Part shown: positions 24,600 through 36,500 of the stretch, piece by piece
Position numbering within the stretch: the first letter of the stretch is position 1
Layout of the letters: each line of letters opens with the position of its first letter
NCBI RefSeq assembly: GCF_964275005.1
Contig: NC_092689.1
Span: 10,863,879 to 10,927,878 of the forward strand
Length of the DNA stretch: 64,000 nucleotides
Origin: Diadema setosum
Lineage: Eukaryota; Echinodermata; Echinoidea; Diadematoida; Diadematidae
Direction: 5' to 3'
Position numbers and translations under genes: made by a program
Notes under the pieces: model-generated
Seen by the model: the letters and a program-made list of their open reading frames with translations, nothing else
Database searches by the model: none
What the model was told of the DNA's origin: nothing

Positions 24600-27500
24600 C
24601 CCGTAAGACATGCAGCAACCAGGAGCACCACCCCCAGGAGGGTACAACCCAGGCATGCGGCCAGGTATGCAGCCAGGTATGCAGCCAGGTCTGCCCCACC
24701 AGCCAGCAGGGTACATGGGAGGAGGTATGCCGATGAACTCTGGTCCACTGAAGCCTGGTCAGGCACAGGGAATGGGACCTCCGGGAACGAATCCAGTCGG
24801 CATGTATGGACCAGCACCTGTTACGGGAGCACCTCCGACCGTTTCAGGGGCACCCCCACCAGCAGGTCAGCAGTATGCAGGACAGAGGTTGCCCGGACAA
24901 GGCATTGGAAGGGGACAGTATCCAGGGGATGTGCAAAGGACTGGTCAACCAGGTGGTATGATGCCACCTGCAAGTTCCAACTCCATGAACTCCCACCCCT
25001 ATGGCGCTGACCCCCCTGCAATGAGAGGCCCCCAACCAGGCCCACAAGGGCCACCACCAGCAACAGTAGGACATTCCTTTAACAGTGGCATGGGGCCTCC
25101 CCCCTCGTCATCAGGTGCCCCGCCATCGGCAAGCCCGCCAGTGGGCCCTCCCCCTCCTTCTAGCGCTGGAGGTGGATTTTCGAAACCTTCAAATTCAGGA
25201 CCTTCGAGTAGGTATCCATTAGCAGCACAAAATAGGTTTGCTCCAGGATCAGCAGCGACAAACTCTTATGCCAATGGTGGCAGTATCAATGACCCATCAT
25301 CGTCTAGTAGTTTCATGTCTCAAAGACTACCAAACACAAATTTAGGACCCCCTTCAGGTGGGGCTTCACCTCGTGGGAGCGTACCTCCCCCAGGTGGGCA
25401 GAGTCCGAGACAGGGACCTCCGGGAGCAGGCCCGCCGCCCATGGGCACACCACAAATGGGACCGCCGCCCCGGATAGGAACACCCGTGATTGGAGGTGTT
25501 CAGCAGGATAGTAGACCAGGTTCTGTTGGAATTGGAGCCGGTGATCAGAATGCAAGTTTGAATTCTTCAGGTGAGTATAGAGAATTCCTGTGAGTACAGG
25601 ATGAATTGCAGGTTTGTACCTGCCATACTCATGATGATTAAAGAATAATATCACTTTACTGTTACCTCTTTTCTTTCCAGGATTGAAGTTTGATTTGTGC
25701 TCTGACATTTTTTCTTCTTCCTTTTCAGGAAAGGCAAAATGTGTGGTAAGCAAAATGTTCAGTGTTTGGGAGAATGAACAAGAAAAACTTGCAGGTGTGC
25801 AAAGAACTAAAAATCAGAAGGCTGCTTACAGAAGCCGTCTTTTGCAGTAGAAGTGTAATGGCTAGAGGGAGGATGTTGTAGAAGCGCCAGATTCATCATT
25901 TTTTTTTCAGTTGTGAGGGAAGTAACTGAGTATTCCTTACTCTAGTGGAGTCATTCCACTTTTACAAACACTGCCAGCAGTGTGTTTACTGGGTATCAAA
26001 TATGGATAACATTGGTTTTGACCTGACACAGTATATAATCTTTTCTCTATTGAAATGATCTTGGGTTTGGCTCTGAAAAGATTAGCATGCAGCAAATTCC
26101 TAAGATTTCCTGTGACTGTTTTGACTGACCAGAAAATATTTCTTGAAAGATATCTTGAAGCATAATGATGACTATATGTTTGAGTAAGGAAACATAGCAG
26201 GACGTTCCTCTGAAAGTTACACCTTGTACTGAATGGCAGTCTAAGATGTCTGAGCAACTTCTGGATTGCCAATGACAGTCACACATACACAGAAGTCGTC
26301 CTCTCCTGCAGGCTTATGCAGTAGAAGGAGAAAACAAACAAACAGAAAAAGGAATGGGTAAATTTTATGTGCAAATTGTATGGCAAGTTGTGAGGGGATG
26401 GCATCTTTAACGGCAGACTGCAGGTTTTTAGCAAAATAGTGCATGTGTAGTTGAGTTAACTTCTTCTTTTTTTTTGGGGGGGGGGGTGCAAGTAAGCTGA
26501 GGCTGGATGTTAGTATCCCCAGTGCACAGTATGACAACAGATGATGCGAGACCCTGCCTTTCGTTTGTCTGAAATTCATCCTAATGGCTGCAAATATTTG
26601 TTTGGTGCATATCGTGTGTACATTGTGATCAACATCAATATGTTTGAATTGTTCACATACACCCAGTTTATTTGAGACTTGGTTGTACGAAGTTACATAC
26701 ATGTACTGCAGCGCCAACATGATTATAGTTAGTATCAAAGATATTCTTCAAGTAGCTTTGTATGCAGTGAAAAACCCGAGACTATGACTATATGTGTAAG
26801 GAAGCATTCTTTTTTGTAGTTATCATTTTTTTTTTTTCAAAATGCACTAAAAAAGAGTACATGATATGTAATACACTTAGCATATTGTATAGATGAAGCT
26901 TAACTTGAAATCTGATTGTGTGAGAGTTTGTTACTAAATGGTGTAATGAAATGTGTTTCTGAACTTGCCATCTCTATCAGTGCGCTTTTTTTTTTTTTTT
27001 TTTTTTTTACCATGTTTAATCAATGGTGACTGTTATACTACAGTGTACATATGTTGTACATGTATTGACTGTGTATATTGTATGGGCATTAGTGTTACTG
27101 TTGTGTTGAGTTTGGTATCATTTGGAATATCCCATAAACTCAGGAAGTATTAAAGCATGAAGATAATTCTTAGAAAAAATAAAAATTCATGTGAAGAGAT
27201 GGTCTAATATTTCTTTCCTTCAAAGTATTCAAATCAAAATGCAATTATACTTTATGAGTGAATTTCTGATTGAAGTGTTTAGATTAATTTGTAGAGTTCC
27301 CTGTGACATGTATGAACTCATTGAAATGACTTGAATAACTTCCAATCTGAAGATAAGGGTTTGAGCATGCTGAAAAGATTCCTGTATCTCATGAGGGATT
27401 GAAATGAATTAATACTCCCATTACACTGTAAGGGTGAACCATCCAAAATTAATGCACCTTAGAAATAAAAATGTAATTCAACAGAGAAAAAAAACAACAA

Positions 27501-30500
27501 CAACAATGTACAGTATGCTTCTGAAACAAACTGATATTCCTGATCAGTAGGGTATTGTGTACATTGTGGGCAAATATGATACAGGTATGTGTATGTGTAA
27601 CACATACATTGTAATACTGGCTTTTGTGGCAAGCCATTATTTTGTGTTAATAGAGGTACACCATGTAGGTCCAAACAGAGGACACTTATACCCCATGCAA
27701 TACGGAAATGGTAAAGTTTGCCCTTGTAGCCCTGGGGCTATCTGGATCATGTGCAGTGTATTCAACATACTAACATTCATGTACTGTATGATAAATATAC
27801 CGGTATACCTGCAAACATATTTATTTTACTACTCATTTAAAGAAATTTTATACTGTAGTTGACAGAGATTGAAACCTTTTCCTTCACCTCCAACTCATTT
27901 ATTGTAATTGTTAATAATTTATATCCTGACATTGTAAGCATGCAGTACAATTGTCACGCACTGCTCCAGTCGAATGCAATGGCACCACATTTTGTTTAAC
28001 TGTGTACTGTCATTCCCATCAATCAAAAAAAAAAAAAAAAAATCCTGTATACATGTGCTGCCATACTTGTAGCTTTATAATGCATGGTGAAAAAAAATAC
28101 AGTGACTGAATATGCAGGGTGTGTTGACACTGCATGCTGGTTGTATGGACATGTAACATGTAGTTTTTTGCTGCAAGTTTTTCATCAGGCCCCCTGAATT
28201 GATTGTCAGCCATGGTTACAAAGCCCTGGCAATGAAAGTGAGCAGAGTATGTAACTGACACTTCGATGCCAACCTCCCCTCCCCTTTTGGTCCATTGAAA
28301 TCCTATCATTTGAGGCTAGAATGGGTGTCATTAGAATATCAGTCTGCTTTTTCCTGAACTTCTTATGTACAGCGTACTTGTGTGTCTATGGCTTTTCACA
28401 GGCATAAAATGTATTGGACTGTCAGAAGCCAGTCAGACTGTGCTGATATGATATTAAGGATTGGCTGAATGCACTTGATCTTACGATACTTCTGAGAGTG
28501 TACGCCAATGGGCATGTTTTTTCCATCAAACCACCACCAAATCATGTTGAAATGTTTGCTTGGGGAAATAAAGAATTAATGCACTTTCTTGATGAGTTGC
28601 AGTAATGGGCTGATCACTATGTCATAATTTTGAAGCATGATTGGTTTGCGAGAGCAAAGATACTTAAGGCAATGAATTGTTTATTATGCATGTTGTATAA
28701 ACAGGGTCTGGTTTGTACAGTATGTCTTGATAGTATATCTTTTGACATTGGAATGTTTGAATATAACCAAGAAAGAAAATATGACACCTCAGTTCAGGTA
28801 ATTTAGCTTGTTGTACGACTAACGGATGCTTATTTTACTCCTTGTTCTTTTCTGTTTGTCCGCCCCACCAGCCACCACCCCCCAATCCCTCACCCCAGGC
28901 TTCGGCCCAGGGCTTGCCCCTCCCTCAATCCATAAGTCCCCATCAACCTCCTCTCTTGGTTCCCTACCCCGCCCCCGTGTGGAAATCATGTCACCCTCCC
29001 CTACCCTTGAGATGTTAAACACTCCCTCACCAAGTGGATCAGGTACATTGAATCTCCATTCATTTGCTTTCATATTTGTCAGCAAATTTGCTGTTTAGCA
29101 TTCAAGCTTTCACCTCTGTAGTTTGTGTAGCATGTACATGTACAGTGTAGCAGCTCTCCAGTATATACAATGTCTGTAGTAGTTTAGAAAACCCTTTGCC
29201 TTTCTGAGTTTGTAGACAGAACATCTTCTTGTGGTTGTGCTAACATACTGGAACTTTACTAATTTGTGAATCTTTCACGACGTGTTTGGCTTGAGGGGAA
29301 TGTTATTGTCCAATTTTTCCCTTTTGACAGTAAACATCTATTTTCTGAAGAGACCTTTCTGAAGGAAGGAAGTTTCCATGGAAATGAGATATCTGAGCAA
29401 CTGATCAAAAAAGATCTGGCACACTTCAAAAAGAAATATAGAGGAAAGCTTTGATTTCTCTAGAGCTGGGCAATCATCTTCTAGAACAGTGTTTGAGGAG
29501 CAGTAAAGTCATTTTGGTCACAATTTTTTTGTTGACCCTCCAAATGTCACAGTCAGAAAATTCATGTTTTCTTTACCATTTTGTGGTGATTATAGTGCGG
29601 AAGTTATGTTTTGAAGCATCATCAAGTTAAATCAGTCAATTAGACTCCAACAATGATTGTAGAGGAAATAAAAAGGTGCGATGCTTCAAATGTCACATGA
29701 CAATTGAGAGAGAAACTGTGTAAATGTATCCTTTGAACGTTGCTTTGATATATGATTTGCATAGATACAGTACAGCTGTATATCACCATCAAAACTATCA
29801 CAACAAGCGTAGTACTTCTTCATTTTCAATTTTTGCCTACATGATTTTACAAAACTGTTGCTCTGTAGTCACTGCCTTTCTTCAAACCAACTTTCAACAA
29901 AGTAGAATGTGTTGCAGTCATACAAGTTAGTCAAAAATCCACATGAAGACCATAGTTTGAATCATATTCATCACTGTTACATTTGTTATACTACAGAATG
30001 TTCAAATATTGTATATACCGGTATTTCATGTGTGTACCAATGCTGCTGGGGCCTGTTGCGTAGAGAGATTAAAAAAAAAAAAATCATATGCGAAATGTAG
30101 ATACCACTACTTGACTTCGAACCAAACATAATTTGGCATTGAAGACTTTCTTGTGATTTCAACCATCACTCTACAAGTGTCTGACAGGAGTGTGATTTTG
30201 GAAAAATGCAAGTGTCCAAATCAATGAAGGAATAGTGTCATGGTTTACTTTGATGCAGTAGACTTCTAGCCCTAGATCAACTCATACTGGGTAAATTTGG
30301 GTGCAGTTTTTATTAACACTACTTGGCAAAACAGCCTCTCACTTTCGTTGTTTTTCCCTTATTAAAGGGAAGATAAACCCCAAGAACAATGTGGATTGAG
30401 TGAAAGCAGCAACATTAGTAGAACACATCAGTGAAAGTTTGAAGAAAATCGGACAATCGATGCAAAAGTTATGAATTTTTAAAGTTTTGATGTTGGAACC

Positions 30501-33500
30501 GCTGGATGAGGAGACTACTAGAGGTTATGACGTATGAGTGGACTACAATATCAAGAAAATATAAAGAAAATACTACAAAAATCCATTTTTCATGAAAATT
30601 ACAAATTCCATCAACTTGATATTGACATATGTTAAGGGTAGCAATTATTCCCCCTGCTTTCTGAAAGCGGTTGGTCCACTGCTCTTTCATAATTCTAGAA
30701 AAGTGAATTTTTGCTGAATATCCTTTATATTTTCTTTGTATTGTTGTCCACTCATACGTCATATCCTCTAGTAGTCTCCTCATCCAGTGGTTCCAACACC
30801 AAAACTTTAAAAATTCATAACTTTTGCATCGATTGTCCGATTTTTCTCAAACTTTCACTGATGTGTTCTACTAATGTTGCTGCTTTCACTCAATCCACAT
30901 TGCTCTTTGGGTTTACCTTCCCTTTAAAGCAGGTAGCAAGCATTTATTAGGAGGAAGATGTTGACTACCAGTAGTTCATAGAGCTCTTTCTTGAACTTCC
31001 AATAGTGCCTTGAGATGTGATGTGCAAGAAGAGGTAGCTGATTTGCAAATAGAGCATCATTTGTGTCCTGTCTATATTACTGTATATGCCATATATTTAG
31101 CGAGTCTAAATTTTCACGAATTGGGACTTCCTGACGATTTCGCGAGTGGTTAAATTCGCGGTTGTGGTGTACAGTACTGAATGGCGAAATGTATGCATGC
31201 ATGTAACATTTATGTCGGGATCAGAGTCAAATGTTTTTGTGTGTCTTTAACTTCGCGAATAGCACCTGACTCGCGAAATGAGCAAAAAAAAAAATCTCAT
31301 GAAACATTTGGCGCATACACTTGTATATTATCAGGGTAGTGAGCTACAAATTGTATGTGTAGATTGACCTTCAATCTGCTGACAGAGCTACAGTGGTGGC
31401 AGTTGGCGATGTGTGCTGATGAAAATGCATTAGTGTGAACTTCTAACTTGTGATCTTCTGATTCAGAAGAGAGCAGGTTGACTATTTATTGATTTATTTA
31501 TTACTCGATTTGCTTCTGCGGCTTCCAAATTGAAAGGCCCAAATCTAAGTAGCGTGATAGAGTTGGCACATGTGTGCTTTCTTTGTTATGTTGCACGGTC
31601 TGTTTGTTCTGACTGAATGTCATGAATTATCAAAGGATGATGACCCCCAATAAGTATATATACTGTACATTGGTTTGATCACAGACATTAAAGGAGAAAG
31701 ACCAGTTAATATTTTAAATAGATCGGTGAAATAATAGGATAGCTCTATCATTTCAAATGTCAAAATATTGCAAAATAGGTACTGTATGGCCACATACAAT
31801 TTTCTGTAAGAAATACATTGTAGCCATGCATGCATTTGGATATGGTGTCATTTATCATGAACTCACTTCTGTCTACATGTGCACATGTACATGTTTGTAT
31901 GTCACATTTTACTTTGGAATGCAAGTATTAAATTTCATTTCAATCTTACTTTTTATCACACTGCTTGTAGCAGTCACATTCAAATACTTGTGAGGGTAGT
32001 CAATGTCTTTGTAATGGTCACCAAGAATTACTGTGTAATGGTATTTCTGTTGGAGAGAAAGTTCATATTTCCGTATAGTTGCTTTCTGAGTCAAACTCAG
32101 AATGATCGTTGCAGTGATAAAACCACCAAAAGCTCTTGAATTGATTGTGGATTTGGACATTAATTATTACAATAACAATAATGGACATTTATATTGCACA
32201 ACAACTATGATAATACAATTTGTATAATCCACTGTGCAGAACAAAATTTAAGGTGACTGTGGATTAAAAGTGAAAAAAAAATGCATGAAAAATTCAGATG
32301 ATAACTGTAAACATGAGGAACCCTAAAACTACCAATAAGATGATGGTATACAATATTAACTACCGGTACTGTAAATGAGTACGGTAGTCATTCAGGTATT
32401 TGTACCTGCACATTTGTACAGGATTGAACACTCACTGGTACACCCACTGGGTAAAACTTAAAGCACTTGACAAATGAATATAGTGCTAATGTGTTAATAG
32501 ACACAATCTGTCACTTGTCAGGATGCTAATATCACAGTGTCTAAATATTATAGCTGACTACATCAGTTCATTTGGCTCATTAGTGTCTTGTTTGCTGGTA
32601 TACAATAATGCGTGTAGAATTCACTCTCTTGAAATACTTCCACGTGTCGTGTTGTGATATTGCATTGGCAGTTGCGCAGTTTTGCGATACTCTATGCCTT
32701 TTGTACTTCCCAGTTGTGCCCAGAGCACTAGACATTTCACAATGCTGGCAAGTATACAAATAGAGCAGGCTAGTTGTACACGTAGCATAAGGATTGTACT
32801 TGTAGTCTTACCTGCTCAGCTGACTGAACTCCTACAATACTGTAACTCCCATTATTGTGGTCTGGACTAATTTTGCATTCTTGCATAAAATCTCTTTGAG
32901 TTTCTACACATTTATAAAAGAATCAATAGATTATAATTTACATACATTACAGCACTTTCAGAGATGCTACCAGTCGTAACATGATTACAAACAAAATGCA
33001 CGTTTGTGGTCGTAAAAGCCATTCTATAAATCAAGGTCTGATTGGATGTAGACTAGAGGGTGTGTGACCCAGCCAGGGACACAATCCTCCTTGACATAGC
33101 CTGGGCTTGTTATGTTTGCATCTGAACTGTAGTCACTCGTGCCAAGTCATGCATTGCCCGTCTACCTTTGTACATGAACAAGTTCCACATATTGGCACAA
33201 TAATGCACATTCAATACTTATGTGTTTGCCTCATCAAAATGGGCACACTTTAGAGTCCAGAGTTGGTACTGAGAAAGGTTACTGTAAGGCACCCTGTGAC
33301 AAAGTTCTGTTACTCTTGTGAGTCAAATAGCAAGTTCACTTGGAAATTGTGCCGTGAGATCCAGATTGAGTCTGCCAAGCATGAGAAAACTTTCCAATTG
33401 CGGCCCAGTGGACTGTGCCTAAGCTGGCACTTCAAACTACCAGTCCTCTGCGTCAACTCTATCCTAGCAAAAACTTCTAAAGAGCAAATGAAAAGCAAAC

Positions 33501-36500
33501 CAAGAAAAACTCCTTCAAGTGTACAAAGTAGTACCCACTGTTGAAAGGGATGGTACAGTATTGGTGGAGATGAGAATTGGGCTTTTGACTTTTTGCGAGA
33601 TACCAAGAAAACACTTATGATATAGTACAGAGCATACCATTTTAAGAGGAATACAAAGTTTATTTGATGAAAATCGGGTTTGGAATGACTGAAACATCCA
33701 AAAACAAAGTAAAACAAAGCGATCGTAATAAAGTGTGGGTCCCACACTTTATTAGAATTGTCTTTTTTGGATATCTCAGCCATTTCAAAACCAATTTTCA
33801 TCAAATAAACGTTGAATTCCTCATAGAATTACATGCTCTTTCATATTTCATAAGAGGTTTCTCATTATCTCACCAAAAAATGTTAGAAACCTGAAATTAG
33901 GTCTCAACCAAAACTGTACGATCCCTTGAAGCATTAGCTTTCTACTGGTAATCATGATAGAGGCATCAGTGTATTTCAGATTGAGTACAGTATTTACGCG
34001 AGTGTAAAATGGTAGACCTACCAAGTCTCACGCCCTGGGTCATTCTCAGCTCACATGCCTTACAAACTTTTACTGATCCTTTCCAATAAGACCCCAAAAT
34101 ACAGACAAAAATTAAATAAATAGATAAATAAATAAATAAATAAATAAATACAAATGTAGAATGATTTCCAGTCTCCAGGAAAAGCAAACCTTTCAAGAAA
34201 ATATTGTTTTTTATCAGAATAAGCCAAGATATTATTTAGTGTGCAATCAGATTGTAGCACTATTTACAGCCCACAAATGCTAAAGCTCATGACCGCGAAC
34301 TGATGTGGCATCCCTGAAACAATATTCACCTTATTTTCTTCTGGTCTACCTGACAAAGTGATTGGGACTCCTTGACCTACATCTACATCTAAATCAGCAG
34401 GACCAATACCAGTACTAAATTGTTCAATATCAGTGTGTTGTAAAAAAATATACAAAATAAGTTAATGCGAACATACTATACAGTGTACACATACAACATT
34501 TTCATGTACACATAATGTACATTGTACATGTACATTCAGATTTTGTTGTCTTTGTGTGTGAACCTAAGAATTTTTATTTCAGCAATGGTGGATGGTATTA
34601 TTATTTTTTTTTTTCCTCAGCTGAATATCATACATTTGTATATTTCTTCAAATCTATCCAATGCTTTATTGACATTGATTTTGCATTGCATTGCCAGATT
34701 TCTGGTAGATGTCACATAGTTTTGTAAATGTTGATATGTTTAACCAAGTGCAGATTCATGATATTTCATTTGGAAGAAAAAGATGCGTCGCATAGTAATT
34801 TTTCTCACCCCGCTGCAGAAGCGAGGCATACTGTACATGTAGGTGTCACTCTTGAGTCGTCGCTGGCATTGTTAGTGTCAACAATTTCGTGTACTCACTC
34901 TTAAACTTTCTACGGTTTTGAGCCATGACCATCAAACTCAAACCAAATTCACACCACAGGTACATTCCTAAAAATGCCGGTGAAGTTCAAATATGGGTGC
35001 TTTCCGACAAGTTCATGATTTATTCTGGTTTTGACCTGAGCTAAGAGTAGTCCTGTAAATTGCAGTTTAGGAAAACATACAATGTTTCTGTAAATTAAAA
35101 TTATTATTATTATTATTATAAATATTATCATTGTATGTTTTGACCACTGTATAGAAACTTTGTGCAGTAGAATGTCTTTTATAATACAGACTCCCATAGT
35201 TAGTATCTGTTGAAAAATTCTACCTTCTTGTCAGATTGTAAGTTACAATATCTGTTTGTTTTTTATCCAAAAAAAAAAAAAAATGGTGTATGGGATTGAA
35301 AATGCCCAAGTGTATGATGAAGAGTTGAAATGAGTGGTGTAGCACTGCTGCTGCTTGGCAAATACTTTTTGCTTCTCAAGTGATTATACAGTACATGTAC
35401 ACTGAGGATAAATCTGGATTCTTATCATGCTGTACATGTAAACATGCAAATCCATGGGCCAAAGTTTAAGTACAAGGACACATATAGCAACATGTGAACA
35501 ACCTTTCTGTGGTGGTTAGACGGAGGAGCTTGCAGCAAATGTATTTACCTCCCACATTGCAGGAATACGCCTTCTAAATTATACACTCTGTGGGACAAAT
35601 TCTCTTATGATAAAAGCAAGATTGAAACAAACTATGCACATTGTAGTATGCATGTGGGATATTAAGATTGCGTTGCTCAGTTCCCTTCCGGCAAAATCAT
35701 ATTTTGCAGACAATTAAAAGTGAGATTGGTACTAAAAGGGGAAGAGAGTGGTGCAATGCATATTTGTACAATTGATCATAAAGGTGTAAGGTTCAATTAA
35801 CAAATTTGACAAAAGTGTTGACATTCCACATCTGAACGTCCTACCTTTGGACCATAGCATGCTTCTCTCGAGGCCTTGTAAATTATTGTCACATCATGCC
35901 TGCAGCTATTAAAACGTACATTGTAGAGGTCTTTTCCTGCTTCGTAGTCTGGGCCAACATGCGTCTGTATTTCTAAACTGACATTATCATCCTACAGTTG
36001 TATCTGTAGCAGTCTAACATAGGAGAGAGCTAGATACAACTGGACATATGATCTGGGTTGGTTTAGCTGTTTCAGTTTTCATGGGGTGTGTTTCATAATC
36101 CCCACTTTCTCTCATTCTTCAGTTTTACATCTTAAATTTGTCTCATACACGTATCCCCGTCATGCATCATGCACGCAGGGTATGGAAGTACAGCTTTTAC
36201 TTATACAGTACTTGCTTGAACTCTGCAAGATATTTGATGATGGCTTAACATCGTCACTTAGAAGAACCCACAGAAGTTCTTATTTGTTGTACCATTCCCT
36301 GTTTGTTATCTGTGTCGTGACGGTTATTGCTGTGTCTTGATTTCCATGCATATCACATGTATTGTAACTTTCTCTTAGTCTCTATGTGGGCTTCCTGTTT
36401 CCTTCTTATCATAAGTCATCAGTACCCATGGTTGTTGTGTCATCCTCACTCTGAACTTACTCACAAAGATGATGAGTGTTGATAACAAATCATATAGTTT

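Noticed and set aside
24543-25010. 155-codon plus-strand frame overlapping the sec24 start as its own gene
   Set aside because: Out of frame with the conserved protein and explained by the Pro/Gly-rich composition; kept only as a speculative upstream frame.
25681-25744. Possible micro-exon or alternative exon after the first sec24 coding exon (CAG acceptors at 25680 and 25728, donor GTAAGC at 25745)
   Set aside because: The 17-nt version leaves in phase 0 while the next exon at 28872 needs phase 1; no coding composition.
26241-26738. 165-codon minus-strand frame inside a sec24 intron
   Set aside because: Low-complexity stretches from homopolymers (PPPPKKKKK), no domain, no codon bias; consistent with chance in an AT-rich intron.
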